DNA of 64,000 nucleotides from Amoebidium appalachense (GCA_963693365.1 CAVNZM010000004.1:10540001-10604000), one strand, 5' to 3'; shown: positions 1-26,775, numbered from the stretch's first letter. The notes: generated by a model from the letters alone, not told the origin. Program-made: numbers and translations.

Positions 1-88
<88 letters not shown>
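1..88. repeat. (CA)n microsatellite abutting an NVL donor
   Basis: About 44 CA dinucleotides from the window edge. Read on the minus strand it is (GT)n, and its first GT is the donor of the last NVL exon seen here. Confidence 0.97.
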
Positions 89-10477
<10,389 letters not shown>

Positions 10478-11557
10478 GGCAACTACTGTGTGCACACACT
10501 AGCCCGTGCGCCGATAGAAGGTTTGGTTAGGCATGAAGTTGAAGGACACGTGTGAGTGAAGGTCTAAAAAGTGCAACCTAATATCAACTTCAAGATATTC
10601 TGAACGCGTTGGGTTAACTCTACGCTGTCTCCTTAACCCAATACTGATGTGGTACAACACTACATTCGCTAAGTTCGCTCAGGACCTTGTCTAAGCCTTG
10701 CCAGCACTCGCGATGTGTGATGTGTGTGCACGTGTACACATGTTGTGCTGATTGAGCGGGGTGTGAAATGTTATACAGTTACAACCCTGTTTGCTTCATT
10801 TTGATTGGTGAGACCAAAAGTGAACAGATCGTTGATTGGCTGAAGCCGATTTTACGCAAAACTGGTAAACTGGTGTCAGAAACCCTGACAGAAAATAAAC
10901 ACGACACCGAGTGGCCTCAGGAGTCACACGCCTGATTAGGTCCGCTTACGCCGCATGGGTCGTGCATGGGGAAGCTGTCACACGCAACCATGCAATGGCA
11001 TGCATGTCAAACCACACCCCCGAGTAAAGCTCAACAGTCAAGGTAAGGCGAGCTCCGCGGTTCAGTCTTGTCCACATGCGTTTTTGTTCCCTCAGTGCAC
11101 TGTGACCACCGTAGTGCACTAGTTCATTAAAGTCAAATGTTAACTGTCAAACCGTGATGTATAACGAGCCAGAATCTAGCTCATTTAAGCTGAAGGGGTT
11201 CAGGGGCTATTTCGCCGTGTGTCTAGCCAAGGACGTATCTGCGAAGCAACATCTTTACACAGTACGTGTAGGGTTAAACCACCAACATTGCACCAAACCA
11301 TGTGCCGTTGATTTTAGCTCACACTGAACCGTAACACCTTTCTTTCTTCTCTCTTTGTTATTATTCGCCACATTTCTTCAGGTTTCCCTTGCTTTTTTGG
11401 ATTCGGCTTCAGCGGAAAAATTTTCTCCAAGAAGCCTTTTTTTTTTTTTTCTCCCCTCCACTTCAGCTATGTAAATATCTTCTTGAAGAGTCTTTTTTTC
11501 TTATTTAGAGCCGCCATATTCACCTCACTTACGTTTTCCACTACTACGACCATCACA
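10478..11557. promoter_or_regulatory. Divergent intergenic region between NVL and the orphan gene
   Basis: About 1.1 kb separates two head-to-head start codons (NVL at 10477 minus, orphan gene at 11558 plus). It is mostly unique sequence without long microsatellites, unlike its surroundings, which fits a shared promoter. A T-rich tract lies just before the plus-strand gene at about 11438-11450. I see no clear TATA box and no convincing ORF. Promoter function is inferred from position only. Confidence 0.45.
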
Positions 11558-13030
11558 ATGCCTGCCCACACCATTGGTTGGTGGCGTGCTGGCTGGGTGA
11601 TTTTTACGCTCAAAATGTTAGTTTTTCTCGTTGCTTGTTTATCGACCATAACAGTTGCTTCTGCAAGCGAATTCAATGACACATCGGGCACACGTATGCA
11701 CAACGCCCAACATTTATCCCACACACTCCCTCACAGTCCTACTTTAACAACTTCCAACTTTACACATTCGAAAGAGCACACATACGTTCACGCGCGTCTG
11801 GATTTCGAGACAATCAGCACAACACAAACGCACATGAATGCCGGTGTGCTTGTTGTAAATTTCAAGACTGGATCCCACGACTCTAATGAATATCCCGGAA
11901 AAATGTTTCCGAAGAATGTCTCACGGAACTCGACCGAAATCGCATCCGCTCACCCTGCTGTTGACTCTTTCTTCAAGCCAACATACTATTATGACCCCCA
12001 CGGTCGCCTTCTGACACGAAACATCCCCCACGATGGAATTACAAAGGACGGCGCGACTGGGTGGGTGGATTTTTTGGTTCGAAAAATTGTAGAAGCGGCA
12101 AAATATATGGGGGGATCCATGACCAACAGTTTTGTTTTCCACGAGTCATACAACTCAGTAATGGGGAAAACAACAGGTAGCCTGTTTTTGTTTTTGGCCG
12201 GAGTTTTACTTCCCGAAGACACTTGCATGAGGCTCCCCACGCCAAACTCCAGTCACAATTACAATGTTGATATTCTGTGGTGGGCAAAATATTGGGGGCC
12301 TTATAATATCGACTCCAGTAATGGCAATTTCCCTGCATATTTAAACAGTAAATACGTGTGCACACCTTTTCCCACTTGGCTTCGTTTGGCAGCAGCGTCC
12401 CTTATGGACCTCTTCACCCTATTTTGGTATTTCGCACGAGAAATCTTCATATCCGCCATGTGCCTTCTGAGAAGCTACTCTGAAAATGCCTGCACCTTGG
12501 TATTATTCCTTTACCAACATATCATTCCACCCGTTCTCCACACTATCATGGTTAACACGAGGTGTTTCGTTGCACAAATCCTAAGGGATGAACTCGCATT
12601 CCCGCCGCAACCTGAAGATCTTCAACAGACAATGGCCCTTTTGTCGCTCCCTGGATCACGTGATTTCCGACCAATCAACGAGCAGTATGCCGTTTCCGCC
12701 TATCAGAGCGCGTCTTTAATGGCAAGAACGCAGTTTGACTCTTTCACCCGCGCTTTCACATGTCACGATCTTAATTCAAGATACAGCGATCTGATGAATA
12801 AACTCGCGCTCCAAATCCATATTCTACCCGCGAGTGCATCTGTATGCAACTATGTTCTTGGGCCGGAAGATACGCACGTGCGCCGATATAGGAGCAGGGT
12901 GGCGATGAGAGAGGATTGGGGCATGCGGATGGTGAGGGGGAGCTGCGACGATCCTGATTGGCCGTATCGCATGGCGGGCCTTGCGGGTGCTATTTATAGA
13001 ACACGCAGGAGCATATTGTGTGGGACCTAA
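11558..13030 (+). CDS. Intronless secreted or membrane protein of unknown family
   Basis: A 490-residue uninterrupted reading frame. I start it at the ATG at 11558 (MPAHTIGWW), which has an A at -3. The frame stays open upstream to a TTG at 11483, but that is not a usual nuclear start. Residues about 12-36 are hydrophobic and end in ASAS, fitting a signal peptide or signal anchor. Several N-glycosylation sequons (NDT, NFT, NVS, NST, NSS) follow. Other hydrophobic segments are TGSLFLFLAGVLL at about 203-215 and two around residues 275-320, so it may be multi-pass rather than soluble. The C-terminal third is charged and carries several cysteines. Codon composition looks genuinely coding, with no repeats, unlike its flanks. 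I do not recognise a family or catalytic motif. It is divergent from NVL and convergent with the downstream hydrolase gene. Confidence 0.72.
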   Translation: MPAHTIGWWRAGWVIFTLKMLVFLVACLSTITVASASEFNDTSGTRMHNAQHLSHTLPHSPTLTTSNFTHSKEHTYVHARLDFETISTTQTHMNAGVLVVNFKTGSHDSNEYPGKMFPKNVSRNSTEIASAHPAVDSFFKPTYYYDPHGRLLTRNIPHDGITKDGATGWVDFLVRKIVEAAKYMGGSMTNSFVFHESYNSVMGKTTGSLFLFLAGVLLPEDTCMRLPTPNSSHNYNVDILWWAKYWGPYNIDSSNGNFPAYLNSKYVCTPFPTWLRLAAASLMDLFTLFWYFAREIFISAMCLLRSYSENACTLVLFLYQHIIPPVLHTIMVNTRCFVAQILRDELAFPPQPEDLQQTMALLSLPGSRDFRPINEQYAVSAYQSASLMARTQFDSFTRAFTCHDLNSRYSDLMNKLALQIHILPASASVCNYVLGPEDTHVRRYRSRVAMREDWGMRMVRGSCDDPDWPYRMAGLAGAIYRTRRSILCGT

Positions 13031-13227
13031 TTAGACTCGTATGGAGGAAGGATCTTGTACCAGCATTATGTTTTTTTTTTTTTTTTTTTTTTTTTTTGGG
13101 GGGGGGGGGGGTTTGTTTTCATGATCAGGGTCTTTCTTGACAATGTGTTTTCTTTTCTTTTATTTCCATTCTTAGTCTTTCTTTCTTTCTTTATTTCTTT
13201 CTTTCTTCTTCTTCTTCTTTTTCTTCT

Positions 13228-13284
<57 letters not shown>

Positions 13285-14048
13285 GAGAGGGGGGGGGGGG
13301 GGGGGGGAGCAAAACTTGAGTATGACTCTTTTTTTTATGTGCACGTATGTGCGCATGTGTGTATGTGTGTGTAGGGGGGGGAGGGGGGGGGGGGGGGGAG
13401 GCAGTAAGAGTTTTGAGTTTAGGTTTTTTTTTTTTTGGGTGGGGGGGGGGGGGGGGGGGGGCGGGTCACGGAGGGGGGGGGAGGGGGGGTTGTACTACAC
13501 AATATGCAGACCACCACTTTCATATTTCTCGAACCAGTAATGCCTTTTGTACGTGAGTGCATATGATACTTGGTGTTGAAGTTTGGCACCTACAATTTAG
13601 AATGCATCGCTATGGTTTTTTCGAGTTAAGACTTTCGTGGGTGGGCAGAAGTGCTTGCTGTTGCAATGCGGATTTTTCAGTTAAAAATTCACATTCACTC
13701 GATGTTTTTGGGGTTATGTAGGGCTCGATGGCGCACAGTACGAATTGAAAGAATGTGTGTGTGTGCGTGTGGTGGTGTGGCCTCTGGTGCGGCCTGTGTC
13801 CGGGGTGCTGGGGGTGGAACGGTGATGTGACCCCAGCGAGGGAGGGATTCAAATTAAAGGATAAAACAGGGGAGAGATAAAAAAGAGAGATTGGAAGAAA
13901 GAGAGTTATAGACAGTTATCTAAAGAAGGCAGGATGAAGAACGGGAGGGCAATGTTGTGGCGGGCTCCGGGGGAGAGGGGGGGGGGGGGAGGGGGGGGGG
14001 GGGGGGGGGGGGGGGGGCAACTTCTCATTCGACAACTGTGTGTGTGTG

Positions 14049-14083
<35 letters not shown>

Positions 14084-14677
14084 GGGGGGGGCTAAAAAAT
14101 TCTCATTCGACAACTGGAGCAGCTGGCTAGGGCCCATGACAAAACCGTCACATGAATACTGAAGTAAAGGAGCCCATGCACATTGTACAGTATTCTACAC
14201 ATTCTCGGCGTTTTGTACCGGAAATCGCCACGATTTTGTTTTTTACTCATTCTTGTCTTTTGTTGCCCGAGCGATACATGGTAGTCAAACCGTGTTTCCG
14301 ATGGGGTATCAAGTCTTCAAGTTGATCAATCCAAAATAACAAGTGAAGAGATCAAGTCTGTGAGATTCACACACACTGGCATCTATGTATTCCCACATAA
14401 ATAGAGTAACGTACGGGTGAGCGCTAAAGCTAAGATGGTCAAGAACAGACAGAATAAAATATCCTCTCAAGTCGGGGTGTATCTTGGAAGTATTTGGAAG
14501 TATGGTTCTTGTGCATGCAGTGCCCGTGTGTGTGTGTGTGTGTGCGCGCGCGCGCGTGTGTGTGCGTGTGCGTGTGCGTGTGCGTGTGCGTGTGCGTGTG
14601 CGTGTGCGTGTGCGTGTGCGTGTGTGCGCGTGCGCGTGCGCGTGCGCGTATGCGTGCGCGTATGCGCGTGCGCGTGC

Positions 14678-14712
<35 letters not shown>

Positions 14713-15093
14713 GTATATTCGTGCATGCAATCAGTAATTGCATGTGTACGTAAGCATAACACCCTCACTCATCCACCACACCACAATTCCAGCGATTCCC
14801 TGGCAAAAATTTGTAAGTTCCGGCGTCGCTGAGTTTTTGGTGTAAACAAGAAGCAAATTTGGTCTGGTATGCCTTTCAACACTTGAATGATGGAAATTTA
14901 AAAACAGAACACTTCCCCTTCCCCCACACCCCTGTCCCCCCAACCACCACACACACACACACACAATCACACAAAATAAAAAAAATAAAAAAAATCAAAA
15001 ACCATCAACAGCTTTAATGCATATCAAAACTAAACAAAAACACAAAAACAGGGAACAAAGAAATTGGCGCCTGAACCAACCATTACACACGCT
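13031..15093. repeat. Low-complexity region between two convergent genes
   Basis: This 2-kb stretch between the 3' ends of the orphan gene and the hydrolase gene holds poly-T followed by poly-G (13070-13111), TTC/TTTC-rich sequence (13180-13263), repeated G runs (13264-13307, 13440-13461, 13979-14017, 14050-14091) and a (GTGTGC)n block at 14527-14711. I see no gene in it. Confidence 0.8.
14527..14711. repeat. Alternating purine-pyrimidine (GT/GC)n microsatellite
   Basis: A nearly unbroken alternation of G with T or C, passing from (GT)n through GCGCGC and (GTGTGC)n into (GCGTGC)-type repeats and back to (GT)n. Alternating GC/GT of this length can in principle adopt Z-DNA. It lies in the intergenic space between convergent genes. 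Confidence 0.85.
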
Positions 15094-15913
15094 CTAGGCA
15101 CTTCCCGCACCCACTGCAGTCACGTGTTCCCCCATCCCCTCCTGCACCCCTACATTCACACGTGCTTTGTTCATCACTGCCTCCCCCTTTTGCACGTGTC
15201 CGTTTCCATTTCCCTCCTTCATATCATGCGCTCCATTCACCACACCCACATTCCCTTCATCCGCCACTTCCGCTCCTTTGGTGTTCGCGTAGCCATCGTG
15301 CATTCCATTCTTCATTCCATGCATTCCATCAACAACCAAAGCCACGGGTTTCTCATCCGTGCTGTTGGGATGACCGACGACCTCTGCAAACGAACGGCGG
15401 CGGGTGGTTGCACGTGGGAGGCGGGGAGAAGGTTTACCAAAAAAGGCTATACTCTTGGCCTGGCGATTGGCTTCTTCCTCCTCGTCGGCAAGGCCCAGCT
15501 CCTCCATGAACAGTGCAAGGTTGTCGATGATCTTTTTTTTTTTTTTTTTGAGAGAAGGGGGAGGGGGGGGAGGAGGGTGTGGGATATTTGAGAAAGGTGG
15601 GGGGCTGGGGAGGGGGGGGGGGGGGGGGGTGTCAAAAAGGAAGACAAGAATTGACACGACTTTCTCCAAACACTGACCACACATGTGCCTAAAGCATTCG
15701 CAAACATGCCCCCACCTGATCATCTCCTTATTGCCTCCCAGGAAAAGATCAAGGCAGGGACACAGGTCGGTGCTGAAAGTTGCCAGGGACATGCATGTGT
15801 ACTTACTTAGACTGATTTTTTCTACATCCGTGCGTGTATTCGCACCGGTGCACTGGAAGAGGGGAAGAAGGCGCAAGAAGGACGGAAGGAGGGGCAGAGG
15901 TGCGTGTGTGTGT

Positions 15914-15944
<31 letters not shown>

Positions 15945-16305
15945 GTTACCGCTCGGGGATTTTCCAGCATAGTGAGGTGAGCAGAGAACCAATCAAGTAC
16001 GAGCCGAGCATTTGGCATCTGCGCTGCCATCTCCGAAGAGTGATAGGCGGGGGTCATAAAGTCAAAAATCCCCCCAACCACGAGTGTAGGGTGATGAATC
16101 TCAGACAGCATGTGGTAGACCGAGTGGGAATCGAGTTCCAGAAAATGGCGCCAGAAATTTCCGATAGTCCTCTCGTCGGCGTTGCAGAGGTATTCGGAGA
16201 CAAAACCGCTCACATAGTACGTGCCCGCAACCTGAAAGGGTTGAGCACGTGTTTAGGTTAAGACTCACATTGATATAGCCGGAAAATCGGAAAATCCATT
16301 TTTTT

Positions 16306-16343
<38 letters not shown>

Positions 16344-16636
16344 GGGAGGGGGGACCCCCAAAAAAGCGAAAAGCTCTATTTTAATCGTTCGGTCTGGGAT
16401 GCCTGAGTTTGCGTGATTGAAATAATGTTATTGATTCTTTTCACATTGCATGCTTCCCTCCCCCCCCCCCCCCCCCCCTCCCCCCCCCCCCCCTCCCCCC
16501 CCCCCCCCTCCTTTTTGTTCTTTACTTCATTTTTGCACTTCCTTTCCTTCCTTTCACTTTTTCTTGTTTCCATTTTTGCACTTCTTTTCCTTCCTTTCAC
16601 TTTTTCTTGTTTCCTTTTCTTTTTTTCTGGGGGAAA

Positions 16637-16677
<41 letters not shown>

Positions 16678-17778
16678 CAGGGGTGGGGGCATGTACGTGG
16701 CCATGGGTAGGCGGTGGTGGTGTGGTGAGGGGGAAGTGGAGGAGGAAGGAAAGGGGGGGGGGGGGGGGGGGGGGGGGCGCATGCAGATCAAAGCAGGAGT
16801 AGTAAACTCGGTCCGTCTGCTTTTTTTCTCTTCATTATGCTCTCATTCCTGTTTTTTTTTTGTTTTTTTTTGTGTGTGGTGTGTGTGTTGGGGGGGGGGG
16901 GGGGGGGGGGGGGGGGAGGAGGGGGTGGAGGAGGAAGGGGGTGGAAGGGGGGGGGGGGGGGGGAGGGGGGGTAAGAGGTTAGAGGGTGTGCACGCACGTT
17001 CTTCATGTGGCTGTCGGCAAAGATGAGCGTGTGGAGGGGTGCCAGTGCCTTCATCACCCGCCTAATCATTGGCTCAGAACAGGCCAATAGGTGAGGCCGC
17101 TGCACCAGCCACGTGACCATTGTGTGCACCAGATCACCGAGCACTGGTATGCGGATGATTGGCTGGAAGGCGCTGTGGAAGATCTTGCCGTGCGCACCGT
17201 TAAGAAGAACAAGTGCCTGTGTGCGCTCTGTCCGTGTGTGTGTGTGTGTGTGCACGTGTGAGTGTGAGTGTGAGTGTGAGTGTATGTGGAAGTGCGCTGT
17301 GTGCATATGTATGTGTGTGTGTGTATTTGTGACTTGCGTTTGTTGTGTAAGCGGTATGCATGTACATGGCTATGTCTTTGTGTATCCACATAAGTATTCA
17401 GTCAGCGGATAAAAAATAAGATAACCAAAAGAAAAACCCTAGCATGCTCTGTGGCAAGAACTAGAGCTTATAAGTGCCCCATGACAGAATCGAACATGTA
17501 CGAGCAGTTAAAACACACCCTACACATACCTTCTGATAGATACCAAAAAAAAAAAAAAAAAAAAAAAAAAAAGGAGGGGGAGGGGGGGGGGGGGGGGGGG
17601 GGGGTTAACAGAGCTTCACCCCTATTCATGCATACACCCATGTGTATAGACCTGGAAGGGTAATATATCGTCAACGAGGTTAGATGGCTGTGTGTAGAGT
17701 GTGTGGGCGATGTTAATTTTTTAATTTTTTTATTTCTTATGTAATTGTTTGTTATTTTACTTTATTATATATATATAT

Positions 17779-17822
<44 letters not shown>

Positions 17823-18246
17823 TTTTCTTTTCTTTTTTTTTTTTTTTTTTTTTTTTGGGGGGGGGGGGGGGGGGGGAGAGGGGGTGGGAAGAATAAGGAA
17901 GGAAGCAGCACATACCAGGGTAGAGGAGTGCAAATTCCAGCGTGACTTGCACCCCCATGCTGTACCCGACAACCACATCGGCCTTATCGATCCTTTCTGC
18001 CTGCATGATTTCCAGCAAATCATTTGCGTGCTCAGGGACAGACAGTCTTCTCAGACGGCTGGGCTGACCCGACCCAAAAAGCCCTCTGTAGTCCCATGTG
18101 ATGAATGTGTATTCGTCGCCATAGTAGTGGATCAGGGGGGAAAACCCGCTAAACCCGTGCACACCCAGCCCGGCAGCAAGAATAATCACTTTGGAGTTGC
18201 CTGTGGGGCTGAGCGGAGGGCCTGCAGCATCCTGTGGGAGCGAAGG

Positions 18247-18293
<47 letters not shown>

Positions 18294-18457
18294 CGTGTGT
18301 GTGTGTGTGTGTGTGCGCGCGCGCGCGAAAGGGGGGTGAGGGTGGAGGTGGGGGGGGGGGGGGGGGGGGGGATGGGGGAGTTTTGTGTGCTGCATTGTCG
18401 TAACCATTTTGTTTTTTGTTCATTTGTGACAACTCCCCCCCCCCCCCCCCCAAAAAA

Positions 18458-18489
<32 letters not shown>

Positions 18490-19397
18490 AAGGAAAAAAA
18501 AAAAGAAAAGGGAAAAAAAGAAAAGAAAAAAGAAAACGAAAAAAGATGAAGAAAAAAAAGTAAAGATCTTATATGTGAAAAGAGATGAAGAGACAAACAG
18601 CTTTCGGACGACAGCTATGCGTTATATGTCCGTGTGGCCGGTACGTATGTCTACACCCGTCTACAGTGATGGTGCATGTAAAACCGTACCGAGTATGAAG
18701 CATACGACAGCACATGGAGACCCTACTTAAGAGAAAGCAATTTGATGGCCAAACCATGTGAAACAAAAAGCAACGAGACAGGTGAGGAAATATTAGAGGA
18801 AGGTGGGCTTACTAGCACAATAAGACCCTGCAAACAGTACTAAAAAGTGCACCGCTCCAAATACTCGTAGTGCACTCACAACCACATCCAACCGCGCACA
18901 CCAAAACGCCGCAACCACAAAAGCAAACCATCCATGTGTGCATACCTTGTTCTTGTAGTGCTTGCCGGGCATGACGTGGTAGAGCACGCTAGTACCGTCC
19001 CTCGTCTGTAGGGTCTTGGACAGATAGGCAGGTAGCTGCCACTGGCCGGGAGTATAGAACCTCGTCGTCCATTGCTCGATGCGGTTTACCACACGCTCCA
19101 CCTCCCCAAGCATGGCAAGAGTCACCTGGAAATAAACACGGTGAGAAATTGGAATAGAATAGTGTGACTAGTATGCGAGAGTTTTGTTTGGTGTAAAAGC
19201 AAACAGGAAGCAGCAGTGGTGGCAAGACAATAAAGTGCAAGTGAATAGTGTGTAGAGCGAGAAGCCAGCCAGAAGCCGTAAAAATATTACAGAGAGAATG
19301 GGGACCTAAAGGCTCGATAGGGGAAAACGGCAGAGACTGTGTGTATGTGTGTGTGGGGAGGGGTGGGTGGGTGGGTGGGTTGGGTGGGTGGGTGGGT

Positions 19398-19432
<35 letters not shown>

Positions 19433-19910
19433 AGCAATAATCTTCTCTGTCTAAGAAGCAAACAGCGATTCATGATTGACCTCTTGTAACCACTCACCCC
19501 TGCATCTTGTCACCTACCGTCTTCAAGCTTTATAGGCTATCTAAAACCCAATCCTTAGACACTAAATCCTCGCATCGCTTCCTCCCCACTTACCCCACCA
19601 ACTCTACCATGTCCAACATGGTCCCCATCCACATCCCCGACTGTATGCTTTCCAAAACGGCCCCCATCCACATCCCCGATTGTATGCCCCTTTTGAAATC
19701 AACGAAACAGCACCTACCCACCTTTGCCTTTGCATTTTCCAGCTGTGCTGCATTCTTCACAGCCGATGACAGCGTGAGGTACTGAGATGCGTAAAAGGCA
19801 CCCACAAGCCCGGCCAGCGGCCACAGAAAAGGGTTAAAGACAACAACAAAGGCTACAGCCCACACCAACGTGGGGTGCTTGGAGAGCTCCTGGAGCCATT
19901 GTGATAGCAT
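15094..19910 (-). CDS. Membrane-anchored alpha/beta hydrolase (7 exons)
   Basis: This is an alpha/beta-hydrolase-fold enzyme, probably an esterase or lipase; the substrate is unknown. Minus-strand exons: 19910-19722, 19125-18946, 18231-17916, 17227-16998, 16231-15950, 15852-15658 and 15531-15094, joining in frame to about 609 residues. The N-terminus (MLSQWLQELS) leads into a hydrophobic segment at about residues 13-45 that probably anchors it in a membrane. The fold core has the nucleophile elbow VVGYSMG, then PERTQALVLLNGAHG, the acid in GIFDFMTP and the His in FSAHLTMLENP, so the triad looks intact. A Cys-rich segment follows (LCPCLDLF...CECFRHMCGQC), then a Glu-rich, Arg-rich disordered tail. 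Uncertainties: an in-frame upstream ATG at 20033 would add 41 residues; the donor at about 15658 (or 15661) is weak; the last acceptor follows a poly-A tract. The catalytic exons are firm. Confidence 0.82.
17767..17820. repeat. (AT)n microsatellite
   Basis: About 26 AT dinucleotides, interrupted once, followed by poly-T and poly-G. Intron 3 of the minus-strand hydrolase. Confidence 0.95.
19600..19690. repeat. Short direct repeat in intron 1 of the minus-strand hydrolase
   Basis: Two near-identical copies of about 33-36 bp, each containing CCCCATCCACATCCCCGA followed by TGTATGC, sit side by side on the plus strand. They lie inside the first intron of the alpha/beta hydrolase gene. Confidence 0.8.
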
Positions 19911-20033
19911 GGTGAAGTATGTACTCCAACAGTCCTGAGACGACCAAATTAAAGTATGTGGAAGGCGGCAATTTTTCAGCTGAACCGTTTGTAAAAAGCG
20001 TACGATCGGCTGTTTAGGGTGGACGGTGGACAT

Positions 20034-21348
20034 CGATGGAAGCCTGTTAAGAAGTGCTTGGAATGGAAAAACACCGGCAGGGGGAAAAAAAGGGAGGGAG
20101 GCAACGAAAGCAAAGAAGAATGTTTTTCAGACAGTTCCTATCCTGCAGATGTGCTGCAGCTGTGCCGGGCTGTAGTGTCTTCCCCACGGGCAGGCGTTCC
20201 ACACACACGTGCCCGCGGTCGCGTGGCAAGAGCAAGCTACTGCTGCGGACAAAATGGATACTGTATCGTGTTCTATCTTTCAAAGTTTACACTCAAGCTT
20301 GTGGGAGAAGCTCAACTGTGCGTTTCACCAAACTGAGCATCACAGTTTCACATTGCTCGAATTCTTTAGGCATTCCACTGGCACGTCCGAGGGCCGACTC
20401 CTCACACGGAGAGGTTTCTTCAAGGTGGCATGGACACCCCAGGAAGAAAGCAAAAACCATTCAAAAATCCCTAAAGTGTATATATATGTATATACATCTA
20501 TCATTTATACATGTAGCACATAGTTAACTCATTATTTTGTCTTATTGCCCGGGACTCGGAGGCCTTTAGTTGTTACGTAACCAGCACTATAAATGCATGA
20601 TATTAATCTAATAAAAATACAGTATACTGCTAGGCCTAAACCAATCATCAACTGCTTACGGGAAGCACGCTTCACCGCGGTTTCAGGCTTACGACTTCAC
20701 AAGGCTGCTGCCGACTTGCCGAGCCTCCGGGGCTCCGGGCGAGTCATAATGTGCTAATGTAATGAAAAAAATCAAAGTAACTGATGTAAAAGACCAAAAA
20801 AAAATGATGATATTTGTTTCTAACTATACTCTATGGCTCTATCATATGGTCTGGTAAGGAGCAGACTCTAAACTTTCAACAGAAACATTGCTAAACGGCT
20901 TCAGTTTGTTGCTGACCTAAAGCGAATCAAAATGGTTTTGTCCGTTATCTGAGTTTCTGAGACAGAAAGTCTGGGGCCCCCCGGCCAACACCCCCCCCCC
21001 CCCTCCCCCCCCCCCCTCGCTTTCCCCTCTTTCCTTGTTGCCTCTGCCACCCAATTCACAAAGATTGCTATCTAGTGGGTGTCCCCTCGCGTCCGACACG
21101 CCCCTCTCGTTCCGCTATTCCTGCTACTTCCGCACATATGATCAGTTCACGAAATACTTCCGCCAGTTTGATATGAAAATCGGGACCCACTAAAATCTTC
21201 ATAAATTCTTGATATTCTTCACCCTTCTTAACACACATGTATGGAGATAGCGCGCAGTGGCCATTGCATACAGCCTCAAGTTCAAAGCACAGAACAGTCG
21301 TAAACATAGGCACCCGTCACTTCACCTTCCTGTAGTTTCGATTCGAAG
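20034..21348. promoter_or_regulatory. Divergent intergenic region between the two hydrolase genes
   Basis: About 1.3 kb lies between the 5' ends of the minus-strand hydrolase and the plus-strand hydrolase. The middle (20500-20950) is AT-rich unique sequence, followed by poly-C at 20991-21016. It presumably holds both promoters; no TATA box or other motif could be assigned. A small minus-strand ORF at 21068-21313 is listed separately. Confidence 0.4.
21068..21313 (-). CDS. Small uncharacterised ORF, divergent from the downstream hydrolase
   Basis: An 81-codon ATG-to-stop frame (MPMFTTVLCFELEAV...) with mixed amino-acid composition and no low complexity. Its ATG is only about 35 bp from the start codon of the plus-strand hydrolase. 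I do not recognise it. It could be a real small protein, the first exon of a spliced gene, or chance; the absence of repeats in this otherwise repetitive window makes it worth keeping. Confidence 0.28.
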   Translation of the reverse strand: MPMFTTVLCFELEAVCNGHCALSPYMCVKKGEEYQEFMKILVGPDFHIKLAEVFRELIICAEVAGIAEREGRVGREGTPTR

Positions 21349-25629
<4,281 letters not shown>

Positions 25630-26524
25630 GGGCGTAAACTTAAAAAGTAAAGAGTTCCCTCGCTAGCGACATAGTGACCATTATCTGAGGAATTCATACG
25701 AAGTAAACAAACCCCCATGCCCTCTAAAGAATGTCTTGTCTGTCGAAGCATGTTTCCATGGTTACATGTTTCTCAACGCTGTAAGTGTGGGTTTTTTACA
25801 CTCTGCAGATATCCACTCGGATGGATAGACTATTTATTGTAGATCTCAGATTCATCATCCGTTCTAGTTGGCCATCAGGACTGGTCAGTAGATAACATTG
25901 AAATGACTGCCAATCACCATTTCTAATAATTGGCCATGAGTGCATGCTGGCGCTCTAAGAAAAGTGGTTTAGTCGTTGGCCCCGGGATATCTGTTGTATC
26001 TCGATTAAATTCGTATATCATGGGCTCAAAACGTACCTGATGCGGGGCCTGTCTGGTGACTCGGGTGTCGGGGCATATTGGCTGTAAAAATGTTTGTTTT
26101 GTCACTGGCTGGTACATGCATACGTGGCCGTTCTTATGAAGTGTTTAGTGTTGCTTGCATTTGCGTGCTGAACCTTTTTCCTCGAAAACCGTGATATCAA
26201 CCATGAATCGAGGAGATAAATTTCATAAATATCTACTCCGCTCAAGTGGCAGTGCGATATTGTTATAAATTTATAATAATATTATAAATACATCAATTTA
26301 CCACATATCATGTTGACCACACTGTTTTGGGGACCGAATCGATCATACAAGGAGTTGTTATGGTACTGTATGACTTGCTGCCCGGCTAAGCTCGAGATCT
26401 CTTGAGTATTATTCTACGGTATGTGCATGCAAATTTGCATACCGTGGTACACACTAGGTTTACACGGTCTTTATTTTCGACAGCGCATACTTGTCAGTGT
26501 GGCTGACACGCGCACACATGCATA

Positions 26525-26775
26525 GCACAGCAACACGCTACAAGCACACTCCCTGCAACACACGAGCAAAAGTAAAACACTACAAGCACACTCCCTGCAA
26601 CACACAAGCAAAACTGCGCGAACACACTCACCTAGCCACACAGAGCAACACACTACTAGCCACACAGAGCAACACGCTACAAGCACACTCCCTGCAACAC
26701 ACAAGCAAAAGCAAAACGCTACAAGCACACTCTATGCAACACACAAGCAAAAGCAGAACATCCTGCAACACACAC
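26525..26775. repeat. Minisatellite with a unit of about 45-50 bp
   Basis: About four imperfect copies share CTACAAGCACACTCCCTGC followed by AACACACAAGCAAAA. A shorter AGCCACACAGAGCAACAC doublet lies between copies two and three. It sits in the intergenic space before a (CA)n region. Confidence 0.85.

Noticed and set aside
11483-11557. Extension of the orphan gene to a TTG start
   Set aside because: TTG is not a normal nuclear start; the ATG at 11558 has good context and is directly followed by a signal-like sequence.
15658-15810. Splitting hydrolase exon 6 at CTAAGTAAGT or at GATCAGGTGG
   Set aside because: The implied introns would be about 30 nt, far shorter than others here, and one version brings in a stop; the unsplit frame is open and simpler.
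20640-20760. GC-rich patch considered as a tRNA or other RNA gene
   Set aside because: No A/B-box pair and no cloverleaf could be drawn.
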